The notes: generated by a model not told the origin, from the letters alone. A stretch of 44,923 nt of DNA from Candidatus Woesearchaeota archaeon (GCA_003599055.1 QZIM01000022.1:1-44923); one strand, 5' to 3'; positions 8,217 to 16,235 are shown, numbered from the stretch's first letter. A program made the numbers and translations.

Positions 8217-9539
8217 ATGCTTCCCCCGTTTGCCAAAACCGACGTTTGGAAACAACAGCTTGACGCCCTTGCCGCGCACCTTGGCACGGCAATCATCTCC
8301 GGCGCGGCCATCTACGGCAAACTCCCCTTCTTTCAGGAAATACGCAACCGCGAAGACCCCGCACCATACACTCCCGTTCCCGGCATCACTTATTATCACG
8401 TCACCACCAACCAGACCACGCTCACCTGCGGGCCGTTCAAAACAAACGACCCGCACACCCTCTCCGAAGAACTTGCCGAAGCGCGCGAAAAACTCCCCTC
8501 CTGGCACGACCACTTCACCGAACTCATCACGTTCACCATCCAAAATACCGCGCTCATTGCAGAACAACACCTCCACCTCACCGAAGCCCTTAACCGCGCA
8601 AAACTCCTCCTCGAATACACCAAAGCAGTCAGCGCAAGCAAATCCCTTGACCACGCACTCCACAACACCGTCCAATTCCTCAGCCACAAATTCAAGCTCT
8701 CCAACGTCCACATCACCGCCCTTGGCAAAACATCGCGCAATTTCGACCTCACCCCTTCCGGCAAAGAAGTGGAACAGCGCATCCTTGCCAACCTTCGCGG
8801 AACAAACACCGCAGTCACCATCAACAACGTCCAAACAGACTTCCTCCTTGAAGGAATCAAAGACAGAGACAAACTTCCCACACACGCACTCGGGCTCCCC
8901 CTCATCCTTAACCGCGAACACATCGGGCACTGCACCATCACCTCGGAACACCCCGTCCCCCTTGAAAACATCACCGAAGTACTCTACGAGCTTCACAATT
9001 ACCTTGGCCGCCTCTCTGAATTTGAACAAGCACAAACATCCGCCGTAACCGACGCACTCACCGGGCTTCCCAACCGCGCCCAACTCGTTAAGACCGCCGA
9101 AAAAATCCTCAAAGAACAACACGGAACCGCGCCCATCACCGTCGTCATGATAGATGCGGACAACTTCAAAAAATACAACGACACCAACGGCCACCCTGCA
9201 GGCGATGAAGTATTACGCATTATCGCAAAAACTCTTGCCGCGCACACCCCGCCCGGAGGACTCTCCGCCCGCTACGGCGGCGAAGAATTCACCCTCGTCC
9301 TCCCCTTACTCTCCCCCCAAGACGCCAAACAACACGCCGAAAACATCCGCTCCGCAATCGAAGAAACCAGCCCCCTTACCGCAAGCTTTGGCATGATAAC
9401 CAACCTTAACAGCACCGCAAGCTTTGAACGCCTGCTCAAGGAAGCAGACGATGCGCTCTACCGCGCGAAAACACTCGGCAAAAACAAAGTTGTTGCCAAG
9501 ATAATGCTTGACCGGAATATGGGCGTGATTGACGGTTAG
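8217..9539 (+). CDS. GAF-like sensor with GGDEF diguanylate cyclase domain
   Basis: GGDEF domains make cyclic di-GMP from two GTP. In this 440-aa soluble protein, the N-terminal 110 residues are of unknown fold, residues about 120-270 look like a GAF sensor, and residues about 275-435 are a GGDEF domain. Key elements are intact: DALTGLPNRA, DADNFKKYNDTNGHPAGDE, and the active loop RYGGEEF (about 356-362). The inhibitory RxxD site normally five residues upstream is replaced by PPGG. No EAL, HD-GYP or PilZ protein is seen nearby. A TATA element CCTTTAAATC at 8186-8195 implies a leaderless mRNA. GGDEF proteins are rare in archaea, so bacterial origin is possible. Confidence 0.9.
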   Translation: MLPPFAKTDVWKQQLDALAAHLGTAIISGAAIYGKLPFFQEIRNREDPAPYTPVPGITYYHVTTNQTTLTCGPFKTNDPHTLSEELAEAREKLPSWHDHFTELITFTIQNTALIAEQHLHLTEALNRAKLLLEYTKAVSASKSLDHALHNTVQFLSHKFKLSNVHITALGKTSRNFDLTPSGKEVEQRILANLRGTNTAVTINNVQTDFLLEGIKDRDKLPTHALGLPLILNREHIGHCTITSEHPVPLENITEVLYELHNYLGRLSEFEQAQTSAVTDALTGLPNRAQLVKTAEKILKEQHGTAPITVVMIDADNFKKYNDTNGHPAGDEVLRIIAKTLAAHTPPGGLSARYGGEEFTLVLPLLSPQDAKQHAENIRSAIEETSPLTASFGMITNLNSTASFERLLKEADDALYRAKTLGKNKVVAKIMLDRNMGVIDG

Positions 9540-9623
9540 CAAATTAATTCCCTATTTTTTTCCGTAAAATTTCCGGCTTTTTTGACGATAGATATAAAAA
9601 GAAAAAATCCCTCAAGTTCATCC

Positions 9624-9890
9624 ATGGAAATCAAAAAGTGGCTTGAAAGCGTCCTTTTGCCCACCGTTCAGGACGTCAAATTTGAGCTCCTGGCAGTCAA
9701 AAAAGACGTTGAATCTCTTAGACGAGAAATAACATCGGACACTACATTACTCCGAAAAGACCTTGCCCACCTTGAAAAAGAAATGCTCCTTCGCTTCGAC
9801 CACGTTAATATGAGACTCAACCATCTTGAAACACACATCACCGACGGACCACGGCAAGAACGCAGATTTGGCGCGGTCAAGAATGCGTAG
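9624..9890 (+). CDS. Small coiled-coil protein
   Basis: This 88-aa protein starts at an ATG about 31 nt after a TATA-like AGATATAAAAAG (9587-9598); an upstream start at 9582 would precede the promoter and is unlikely. After an MEIKKWLESVLLP head, it is almost entirely a heptad-patterned helix (leucine/isoleucine and charged residues) ending in a basic tail. It resembles many small coiled-coil proteins of no known function. It ends 1 nt before the stop of the convergent GTPase gene. Confidence 0.65.
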   Translation: MEIKKWLESVLLPTVQDVKFELLAVKKDVESLRREITSDTTLLRKDLAHLEKEMLLRFDHVNMRLNHLETHITDGPRQERRFGAVKNA

Positions 9891-9891
9891 C

Positions 9892-11076
9892 TTATTTAGC
9901 CGTCATAATCTCAATCACATCACGGTGCTTTAGGAGTGTATCCCTTGCGATTTTCCGCTTTGACTTGACATCAATTGCAGCAACAAAATTCTTCTGCAAG
10001 TCCGTGTGAATCCTGCCCGCAAAGTCAAACGCAGTGCTTCCCGGCGGAAGCAGGAAACAGTCCGGCAAAATATTCCCAAACTGGTCGCCGAGCTTTCCAA
10101 CCCCTCCTGGAAAAATCGCCATATATTTGAGCATCTCAAGCACGGCAACATCCAGCGCCTTTTGCACACCCGTCCCGCCCCATTTGTCCAAAACATTCTT
10201 CTGCATAAACTCCAACGCTGCACGCTGCTTGTCCGATAAATCCCCTATAATTTCAAACTTTGATTCCCCCGGAACGTACTTAATCAGCTTCTTTTGCGCA
10301 GCCTCTTTTAGCGCAAGCTCGCACTCCGCACTCACCGGCACAAACACATACTCCGGAAACAACTGTTTGCACCTCTCCAAATGCGCGGCAGCAGCAGGAA
10401 CATCCACCTTATTTGCCACAATCACCATCGGCTTGGTCTTCCTGCGCACCAAAACCGCAAGCTTGAGCAACTGGTCCTCAGTCCACGAACTCGGCTTTGC
10501 TTGGTCCATCTTAAACTCATTCAGCGCAGCCTTAATCGTGTTCTCAGAAACCTTCAAGCCCGACAACTGCTTTGCCATTGCCGCAAGCGCACCACCCTCG
10601 TGCTCGGCCTGCCGCGCCAAACGGTCCCATCCCTTCTTGATGATGGACAAAATCCACAAGTCAAGTTCCAACTCCAAAAAACGAATATCAAACGCAGGGT
10701 CGCCCGAACCCACCGGCTCGCCCCGCTCATTCGTCGCCCCGCTCATATCCACCACGTGCAAAAACACATCCGCCTGACGCAAGTCATCCAAAAACTGATT
10801 CCCCATCCCCTTGCCCTCGTGCGCGCCCGGAACAAGACCGGCAACATCCATCACTTCCACCGGAACAAACCTCGTCCCATTCACACACATTCCCACCCGC
10901 GGATTACACTGCGCACCCAATTCACGGTCCACACACTCGACCCGCACAAACCCAACCCCGTGGTTTGGCTTAATTGTCGCGAACGGATAATTCGCAATCA
11001 GAATGTCCGCAAGCGTAATCGACTTGAAGAATGTGCTCTTCCCCACATTCGCTTTTCCCACAATCCCAACCAGCAT
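9892..11076 (-). CDS. OBG-family GTPase of the Ygr210/MJ1332 type
   Basis: This is a TRAFAC GTPase related to YchF/OLA1, probably ribosome-associated. G1 is GKANVGKS (7-14), G3 is DVAGLVPGAHEGKGMGNQFL with the following DDLRQAD, and G4 is NKVD, unlike the altered G4 of YchF, which points to the archaeal/fungal Ygr210 subgroup. The C-terminal 70 residues (GGVGKLGDQFGNILPD...HTDLQKNFVAAIDVKS) form a TGS domain. I choose the ATG at 11076 because it begins exactly at the G1 strand and sits about 28 nt from TATA element GGTATATAACC (11097-11107); longer starts would cover the promoter. Length is 394 aa. Confidence 0.9.
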   Translation of the reverse strand: MLVGIVGKANVGKSTFFKSITLADILIANYPFATIKPNHGVGFVRVECVDRELGAQCNPRVGMCVNGTRFVPVEVMDVAGLVPGAHEGKGMGNQFLDDLRQADVFLHVVDMSGATNERGEPVGSGDPAFDIRFLELELDLWILSIIKKGWDRLARQAEHEGGALAAMAKQLSGLKVSENTIKAALNEFKMDQAKPSSWTEDQLLKLAVLVRRKTKPMVIVANKVDVPAAAAHLERCKQLFPEYVFVPVSAECELALKEAAQKKLIKYVPGESKFEIIGDLSDKQRAALEFMQKNVLDKWGGTGVQKALDVAVLEMLKYMAIFPGGVGKLGDQFGNILPDCFLLPPGSTAFDFAGRIHTDLQKNFVAAIDVKSKRKIARDTLLKHRDVIEIMTAK

Positions 11077-11165
11077 AAAACACCGCCTTAAAACGCGGTA
11101 TATAACCTTATCGCTCTCGAACGCCATATTTATAAACAATTCCGCATTTAAATACCAAAAAGAGA

Positions 11166-11789
11166 ATGGCGCACCAACACCCAACCGACAACCCGGTCAA
11201 ACACCGGCTCACCGAACTCGGAAACGACCGCCTTGAAATTGCAAAATGGAAAGTTGTCTTTAAGGAAAGCTTCAACCTTCAATATTTTTACCAAATATTC
11301 CACGACTTTCTCATTGAAGAAGGATGGGCAACCAAAGACGACCACGACTTTGGCGAAACCTACTACGTCCAACGCGACAACCCCAACTTCGGCAAAGAAC
11401 TGCGCATCCGCTGGCGATTCGAACGCAAAGCACCCGGCACCAAAAGCAAACTCTTCACCTACACCCTTGACATTGACTGGTACGCCCTTGGCATCAAGGA
11501 TACTGACGTCGTCGTCAAAGGGCAAAAAGTCAAAGCGCAAAAAGGAGAGCTTGAACTCACCGTTGCAGGCGCGCTCATCTTAGACAAAGAACGCGAATGG
11601 GAAAAAAGCGCCCTTCGACCCCTTCGCAACATCTTCATCAACCGCGTCCTCAAAAACCAGTTCCTCATGCACAAGCGCGAAGTGTGGGAAAGCACCTACA
11701 AGGTCCGCGACTTTGTCACCAACTACTTCAAAATGCCCGTCATCTTCCCCGGAGAGGAAGAATTCCACGCACGCAGGACACTCGAGTAA
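11166..11789 (+). CDS. Tandem paralogue family, member 1 (unknown function)
   Basis: This 207-aa protein is the first of three adjacent homologues. The shared core is an alternating beta pattern with F-x-D-F-L-x-E-x-G-W (about 45-55), Y-x-x-x-D-I-D-W-Y, a basic K-G-Q-K-V-K-A-Q-K-G turn and a long amphipathic C-terminal helix rich in K/W/Y. No signal peptide or membrane segment is present. It is about 40 residues longer than its neighbours because of N- and C-terminal extensions. TATA-like ATATTTATAAAC (11128-11139) drives it, divergent from the GTPase. No function can be assigned; a role as a small binding or structural complex subunit is only a guess. Confidence 0.8.
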   Translation: MAHQHPTDNPVKHRLTELGNDRLEIAKWKVVFKESFNLQYFYQIFHDFLIEEGWATKDDHDFGETYYVQRDNPNFGKELRIRWRFERKAPGTKSKLFTYTLDIDWYALGIKDTDVVVKGQKVKAQKGELELTVAGALILDKEREWEKSALRPLRNIFINRVLKNQFLMHKREVWESTYKVRDFVTNYFKMPVIFPGEEEFHARRTLE

Positions 11790-11790
11790 A

Positions 11791-12285
11791 ATGGGAAAAA
11801 ACCCCGCATTCGGCACAATAATTCGGCACCGCGGCTTCTTCAACTACAATGAACTCCTTACCTCAATCCAAGGATGGTACTCCCAATACGACTTCACCTT
11901 CCAAGTCAGCGAACTCAAACAAAAAATGGGGGACACCGGCTTTGAAGTCCGCGGAATCTATGAAGCGGACAAAAAAATCACCAATTACATCAAATACCAC
12001 ATCAAAATCCGCTTCACCATCCTCAACATGAAAGACGTTGAACTTGCCGAAGACGGCAAAAAGAAAAAAATGCAGGAAGGAACCGTCTGGGCCGAAATCA
12101 GCTCAGAACTTGAAACCGACTGGCAAGGCCGCTACAAAGGCCACAAATTCACCGAATGGATGGGAGAAGTCCTTGAAAAGTATATCCTTAAATACAAGAT
12201 AGCCGACTATTACGACGATGCACTCACTGCCCTTTGCCTCTCCCTTGCGGGCAGCATCAAAAAAGCACTCAAACAGGAACTCTGA
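11791..12285 (+). CDS. Tandem paralogue family, member 2 (unknown function)
   Basis: This 164-aa protein starts 1 nt after member 1 stops, so the two should be translationally coupled. Core correspondences with member 3 are strong: NYIKYHIKIRF / DYAKSIIKLHV, MKDVELAEDGKKKKMQEG / VKDVTVERDGKKQKLQEG and ELETDWQGRYKG / ILETDYEHRWET. The DGKK-x-K-x-QEG turn is the most recognisable family signature. The protein is soluble, lysine- and aromatic-rich, without cysteine. Function is unknown. Confidence 0.82.
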   Translation: MGKNPAFGTIIRHRGFFNYNELLTSIQGWYSQYDFTFQVSELKQKMGDTGFEVRGIYEADKKITNYIKYHIKIRFTILNMKDVELAEDGKKKKMQEGTVWAEISSELETDWQGRYKGHKFTEWMGEVLEKYILKYKIADYYDDALTALCLSLAGSIKKALKQEL

Positions 12286-12288
12286 CCA

Positions 12289-12795
12289 ATGGCAGAACGC
12301 GAAATCATCGTGGACCGGGAAACACTCACCTACGAAGGGCTCTTCAACGCAAAAGACTTCAGCAAAATGGTTTTCGGATGGCTCAAAGACCACCGCTACA
12401 TCCCTGTCGAGAAAAGACACTCCGAAAACCTCCGTCCCGAAGGAAAATACTACGTCCTTGAATTCGAGCCGTTCCTCAAACTCAGCGACTACGCAAAAAG
12501 CATTATCAAACTCCACGTTGAATTCCAGCAGGTCAAAGACGTCACGGTTGAACGCGACGGCAAAAAACAAAAACTCCAAGAAGGCAAAATCCTCATCCAA
12601 ACCATGGGCATCCTTGAAACCGACTACGAACACCGCTGGGAAACCAAGCCCGTCTATTACTTCGTCCGCACCATCTGGGAAAAATACGTCTACGCACCGT
12701 TCATCTCCGGACACCAAAAACGCGTCAAATCAGACGTTATGAGCCTTAAAAGCCACCTCAAAAGCTACCTGAACTTAGAAACGTTTCAACCTTAA
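12289..12795 (+). CDS. Tandem paralogue family, member 3 (unknown function)
   Basis: This 168-aa protein begins 3 nt after member 2 stops. It has the same order of elements: N-terminal helix, EYY/FEFEPF strand region, DGKKQKLQEG turn, LETDYEHRW strand and a C-terminal helix ending SLKSHLKSYLNLE. It closes a three-gene operon whose 3' flank is heptad repeat array C. The three products probably occur together, perhaps as a heteromer, but nothing in the sequence states the partner. Confidence 0.82.
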   Translation: MAEREIIVDRETLTYEGLFNAKDFSKMVFGWLKDHRYIPVEKRHSENLRPEGKYYVLEFEPFLKLSDYAKSIIKLHVEFQQVKDVTVERDGKKQKLQEGKILIQTMGILETDYEHRWETKPVYYFVRTIWEKYVYAPFISGHQKRVKSDVMSLKSHLKSYLNLETFQP

Positions 12796-12797
12796 AC

Positions 12798-12825
12798 GTT
12801 CTCAGTTCTCGGTTGTCAGTTCTCA
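12798..12825. repeat. Heptanucleotide tandem repeat, array C (4 units)
   Basis: Two nt after the stop of the third paralogue are four near-perfect units: GTTCTCA, GTTCTCG, GTTGTCA, GTTCTCA. It lies between convergent genes and is the cleanest copy of the family. Confidence 0.8.
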
Positions 12826-12832
12826 GAAGACG

Positions 12833-13468
12833 CTACCAAAACCAGCCGCCCTTTTGCCTTTGCACCAATTTTTGCAGTTCCTTTTCCAACTCCGCCGCCC
12901 TTGGAAACCTCGCTTCATCTTCACGGAACTTCGCACTGTGATGAGTTGTCCTTTGCACACCTTCCTTGTACTGGTGCTTCTTGTGCAAAAGCTCGTGATA
13001 CATCACGTAATCCATAAGCTCAGGATATTCAAGCAAGTACTCGGCAATTCTCACAGTATCGCTTGTGTACTCGTACGTTCCGAGCCGGTTGATTCCCTTC
13101 CCAAGACGCAAATTCGGACGCTGCATAAGCCCGCCAAATAACTGCTCATTTACACGATTAAAACTTTCTTCCAAAACAGGATGATTGTGCTTTTTTGGCA
13201 TCACTTTGGGCAAACTACGCACAAAATGATGATACAAATCCATACTCACCGTCTTTTGTTTCACCTTAAACAGACGCGCAAACAAGACCTGCACAAGCCC
13301 CTTTTGAATCTCAGGCGACACCTCCTTCCACTGCCTTGATGCGCGCACCTCAATTCTTGACGGCGACATCCTGATTGCCGCATTATAGCCGCGCAACCTG
13401 CCATACGTGATTACCAACTCGCGCTCACTCGATTTCCCAAAAAATTCCTCATACGCTTCGTGAATCAT
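12833..13468 (-). CDS. SprT/M48-like zinc metalloprotease-domain protein
   Basis: The 211-aa protein carries YHELLHKKH (about 157-165), an HExxH zinc motif, followed about 16 residues later by HHSAKFREDEARFP, which supplies a third histidine ligand as in SprT-like and DUF45-type proteins. No membrane segment is present, so it is probably cytoplasmic. The N-terminal 100 residues are basic and may bind nucleic acid or protein. SprT family members process DNA-protein crosslinks, but that role is not demonstrated here. Its ATG overlaps the aRF1 stop by 4 nt, so the two genes are coupled. Confidence 0.8.
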   Translation of the reverse strand: MIHEAYEEFFGKSSERELVITYGRLRGYNAAIRMSPSRIEVRASRQWKEVSPEIQKGLVQVLFARLFKVKQKTVSMDLYHHFVRSLPKVMPKKHNHPVLEESFNRVNEQLFGGLMQRPNLRLGKGINRLGTYEYTSDTVRIAEYLLEYPELMDYVMYHELLHKKHQYKEGVQRTTHHSAKFREDEARFPRAAELEKELQKLVQRQKGGWFW

Positions 13469-14562
13469 ACCAGCGGATACCGCAAAATCGCCCCAATTTT
13501 TCCCACATCACGGAGCTGAACACCCTCGCGCGTCTCAACCGAGATAATAAGCACTTCCGTACTGAACGCCTTTGCCGTAATCTCAAACTGCTCAATCTTC
13601 TGCTCATCCAGCGACTCGCTCAACAAAAGCGTCGCAACCGCCCCCATTTCCAGCGCACGCAACGTATTCTTCTCACCATACGTTACCATCTCCGGCTTTG
13701 TTGCAAGCAACTCAAAGAACTTCCCCACAACCTTCTTTTCCGCCATCACCCCTTCCTGCGCAAGCTCATCCTGACATTTTTCGAGAAGCTCCTCAAGACC
13801 GAACTCTTCCGTATAGCTCAAATCCTTAATCGCGATAATCTTCTTACGCACATCCGCCGTAATATGTCCGCTCTCCACAAAATCATACTTCGTTGGGCCG
13901 GGACCGCCCACCATAATGCCCTTTAGCCCCTCCAAATGCAAAAACTGGTCCTTGAGCAAATCCGCCACCTTCTTGAAATGCTCATTGACCGCAATCTCGC
14001 GATTCCTTGCAAAACGAACACTCGACTGCCCGCCCGCCTTAAACTTCCCCGGAATATGCGAGTGCGTCGTCACCAGCGGAATAATCGTCTTGCCCTTCAG
14101 AATCGCGATTGTTGCATCCCGCGAATCAACCACCACCATCCCATACACTTCCTTACTCTCAATCATATCCCGCAGGATGTCCAGCTGGAAATTCTTGTCA
14201 CACCGGTACATCTTTGTCTGCACGGGAACCGGCGGCTCAATACTCCAAACACGCACGTCCGAACGCCCTTCCAAACTCGCAATGTTCCCGCTGAACACCG
14301 CAAGACCGTTCTTTGGCGTCCCCTTAAAGAGCTTGAGATGCTGAATCATCCGCTCAAGCGCATCAATCACGTTATTCCGCGTCTGCGCACTCTTAATGTT
14401 CGTCGCCGTCCCCTGCTCCTGCGCAAGCTGCTGGATGATTTTACTCAAGTCATACCCTGCCGGAACATACACCGTCACAAACTCCGTATGGCGCGCACTA
14501 TAACTGTCCAATTCCTTCACCATTTTCTTCAAATGGAACCGCTCGTTCTCCGAAAGCGCCAT
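13465..14562 (-). CDS. prf1: Peptide chain release factor aRF1
   Basis: aRF1 reads all three stop codons and triggers peptide release on the ribosome. Diagnostic motifs are NIKS (55-58, in TATNIKSAQTRNNV) for stop-codon decoding and GGQ (177-179, in FKAGGQSSVRFARNRE) for hydrolysis. The C-terminal domain ends in the typical IGAILRY. At 365 aa it is shorter than the roughly 400-420 aa common in archaea, so the third domain is reduced. TATA element GGTATAAAAAGG (14584-14595) lies 28 nt upstream of the ATG, implying a leaderless mRNA. It is divergent from the eL43 operon. Confidence 0.95.
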   Translation of the reverse strand: MALSENERFHLKKMVKELDSYSARHTEFVTVYVPAGYDLSKIIQQLAQEQGTATNIKSAQTRNNVIDALERMIQHLKLFKGTPKNGLAVFSGNIASLEGRSDVRVWSIEPPVPVQTKMYRCDKNFQLDILRDMIESKEVYGMVVVDSRDATIAILKGKTIIPLVTTHSHIPGKFKAGGQSSVRFARNREIAVNEHFKKVADLLKDQFLHLEGLKGIMVGGPGPTKYDFVESGHITADVRKKIIAIKDLSYTEEFGLEELLEKCQDELAQEGVMAEKKVVGKFFELLATKPEMVTYGEKNTLRALEMGAVATLLLSESLDEQKIEQFEITAKAFSTEVLIISVETREGVQLRDVGKIGAILRYPLV

Positions 14563-14583
14563 AGCAGAACAAGCCTCGCGGAG

Positions 14584-14655
14584 GGTATAAAAAGGTTGTT
14601 AGTCCTCGGACCGCTTCGCACCTTCCCCTTCCCTTCCAGCAAAAGCTTTTTAAAG
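14584..14655. promoter_or_regulatory. Divergent TATA elements for aRF1 and the eL43 operon
   Basis: The minus-strand TATA at 14584-14595 serves aRF1 and the plus-strand GCTTTTTAAAG at 14645-14655 serves eL43. Each is 27-28 nt from its start codon. Confidence 0.65.
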
Positions 14656-14677
14656 GGGTCGCCGTTTCGCTTGCCCT

Positions 14678-14977
14678 ATGGCAGCTGCACAAAAAGGACT
14701 CGGTTCTGTCAAACGATTCGGCACCCGATACGGACGAACCACCAAGCTCAAACTCGCAAAAATAGAAGCAGAACAAAGAAAAGACCACGAATGCCCCTAC
14801 TGCGGCAAAACCAAAGTCTCCCGCATCAGCTACGGCATCTGGCAATGCTCAAAATGCACAAGCAAGTTCGCCGCACGCGCATACACCGTTGGCAAGCGCG
14901 CAACCGTCCAAGAAAGCGCAACACAACTCGTCGCGGAAGCGCCACACCTCAAAATGCGCCACGAGGCAGAGGAATAA
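14678..14977 (+). CDS. rpl37ae: 50S ribosomal protein eL43 (L37Ae)
   Basis: This is a small zinc-ribbon protein of the large ribosomal subunit. The 99-aa sequence has the family N-terminus (GSVKRFGTRYGRTTKLKLAKIE), zinc cysteines C39, C42, C57 and C60, and the conserved GIWQCSKC with FAARAYT. It is the first gene of an operon with rpoP, prefoldin beta and a UPF0147 gene, an arrangement often seen in archaea. The C-terminal 20 residues are acidic and longer than in some homologues. Confidence 0.95.
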   Translation: MAAAQKGLGSVKRFGTRYGRTTKLKLAKIEAEQRKDHECPYCGKTKVSRISYGIWQCSKCTSKFAARAYTVGKRATVQESATQLVAEAPHLKMRHEAEE

Positions 14978-14980
14978 ACA

Positions 14981-15118
14981 ATGGTCAAATACACCTGCTT
15001 TCTTTGCAGCAAAAAAATCAGCGAAGAAATGATGGGCAAGCGCGTCCGTTGCCCCTATTGCGGCAGCAAAATCCTTTACAAAAGCAGGACTGCAACCACC
15101 AAAGTAAAGGCAGTATGA
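14981..15118 (+). CDS. rpoP: DNA-directed RNA polymerase subunit P (Rpo12)
   Basis: Rpo12 is a tiny zinc-ribbon subunit of archaeal RNA polymerase (RPB12/RPC10 homologue) that helps hold the Rpo3/Rpo10 platform. The 45-aa product has cysteines C6, C9, C24 and C27 in YTCFLCSKKI and RVRCPYCGSKILYK, exactly the expected spacing and size. It begins 3 nt after the eL43 stop, and its stop overlaps the prefoldin start (ATGA-type). It is too short for usual ORF thresholds and easily missed. Confidence 0.93.
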   Translation: MVKYTCFLCSKKISEEMMGKRVRCPYCGSKILYKSRTATTKVKAV

Positions 15119-15426
15119 CTTCTGAATCCGATATGCAAAAACTGCAGATGTTCGAACAGAACCTGCAAAACCTCGCCCAGCAAAAACAACAATTTCAGGC
15201 ACAACTCTTTGAAATCGAAGGCGCGCTCAAAGAAATCGCAACCGCCAAAAGCACCTACAAGCTCATCGGCGGCATTATGGTACACACCGACACGCAAACA
15301 CTCAAAACCGAACTCGAAAGCAAAAAAGAACTTATGGAACTCCGCGTCCAAACCCTTGAAAAACAAGAAAAACAGCTCAAGGAAAAAGCAACCAAGCTCC
15401 AACACTCCCTTTTGGGAAAAGAGTGA
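15115..15426 (+). CDS. pfdB: Prefoldin subunit beta
   Basis: Prefoldin is a hexameric jellyfish-shaped chaperone that holds unfolded proteins for the thermosome; beta subunits form four of its six tentacles. The 103-aa product is two coiled-coil helices flanking the beta hairpin region KLIGGIMVHTDTQTLKTEL, as in all beta subunits. The ATG overlaps the rpoP stop. A longer open frame upstream is a chance extension through aRF1 antisense and was not used. Confidence 0.92.
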   Translation: MTSESDMQKLQMFEQNLQNLAQQKQQFQAQLFEIEGALKEIATAKSTYKLIGGIMVHTDTQTLKTELESKKELMELRVQTLEKQEKQLKEKATKLQHSLLGKE

Positions 15427-15430
15427 CCCT

Positions 15431-15670
15431 ATGGACCAATTGCAGAGCGCAATACTCCAACTGCAAGAACTTGAATCCGACGAAGCGCTCCCGCGAAACA
15501 TCCGCCAAAAACTGCACGCTGCCGCAACAATACTCTTAACCCAAACAGAACCCAACATCAAAATCAGCAAAGCACTCGCAGAACTCGAATCCTTAACCGA
15601 CGACTGCACGGTTGAAGCACAAACAAGAACCCAACTCTTCTCTATCGTCAGCCTGCTCGAAGTACTCTGA
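15431..15670 (+). CDS. UPF0147 family protein
   Basis: The 79-aa all-helical protein matches the small archaeal UPF0147 family: an N-terminal helix with LQELESDEALPRNIRQKL, an alanine-rich centre, a KAL-x-x-LESLTDD region and a final amphipathic helix. Function is unknown. It is the last gene of the eL43-rpoP-pfdB operon, and its 3' end overlaps the convergent MscS-like gene by 23 nt. Confidence 0.82.
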   Translation: MDQLQSAILQLQELESDEALPRNIRQKLHAAATILLTQTEPNIKISKALAELESLTDDCTVEAQTRTQLFSIVSLLEVL

Positions 15671-16154
15671 ACTTCGCCGTTCGCACATACCGATACGGCA
15701 GCGCAAACACCTGCTTTTGCTTCACCACAATATCAAGCCAGCCAACACTCACCAACTCGCCCTCCGCCAAGCCCACGCGAACCCGCTTCCCCACGTGCCG
15801 TGACAATTCCCGATGCATCAGCAGCCCAAGCAGAAGATTCGGAAGCACATCCGCCAATGCGAACAACACCAAAACAGCCAGCACAAGCAAAAACAACCCG
15901 CCCGCCCCAAGCAGCACAAAACGGGTTACGCGGAACTGCTGCAAAACCAAAACAACCGTAATCCCGTACACCACCGAAGAAACAAAATAACCCATCACAT
16001 CAGAAATCCCTTCCGCAATCTGCTCAAACTCAAGCTCGCGACACACCCGCGCACACGCCTTCCCCGCAAGCCGCCCCAAAACGAGCCCGGCAAACAGCGT
16101 AATAAACGCCGCCTCCACCCGCTTTGCCACCTCAATTGCCTGAAAAAGCACCAT
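15648..16154 (-). CDS. Small MscS-like membrane protein
   Basis: The 168-aa protein has three hydrophobic segments (about 12-32, 55-75 and 78-105), then LPNLLLGLLMHRELSRHVGK and a short beta domain VRVGLAEGELVSVGWLDIVV...LPYRYV. This matches the pore helix and beta domain of small-conductance mechanosensitive channels, but is shorter than typical family members and lacks the large cytoplasmic C-terminal part. GGAGGTGG precedes the ATG. It may be a minimal channel or a related scaffold. Confidence 0.65.
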   Translation of the reverse strand: MVLFQAIEVAKRVEAAFITLFAGLVLGRLAGKACARVCRELEFEQIAEGISDVMGYFVSSVVYGITVVLVLQQFRVTRFVLLGAGGLFLLVLAVLVLFALADVLPNLLLGLLMHRELSRHVGKRVRVGLAEGELVSVGWLDIVVKQKQVFALPYRYVRTAKFRVLRAG

Positions 16155-16204
16155 CCACCTCCTGTTTTCCCAAGACGCCTATAAAAGCTTTTATACGGTT
16201 CGGG

Positions 16205-16225
16205 GTTTTCAGTCTTCAGTTATCA
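16205..16225. repeat. Heptanucleotide tandem repeat, array D (3 units)
   Basis: Three in-register units GTTTTCA, GTCTTCA, GTTATCA lie just before the DRG GTPase start (16236). They occupy the position where the 5' end of the mRNA would be, unlike arrays A-C, which follow stop codons. Confidence 0.7.
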
Positions 16226-16235
16226 GAATACCCTT

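Noticed and set aside
8142-9194. 350-codon open frame antisense to the GGDEF gene
   Set aside because: It is a shadow frame created by codon bias; the plus strand carries all GGDEF motifs and a promoter.
13936-15426. 496-codon plus frame ending in prefoldin beta
   Set aside because: The first 390 codons run antisense through aRF1 and out of frame through eL43/rpoP; only 15115-15426 is real.
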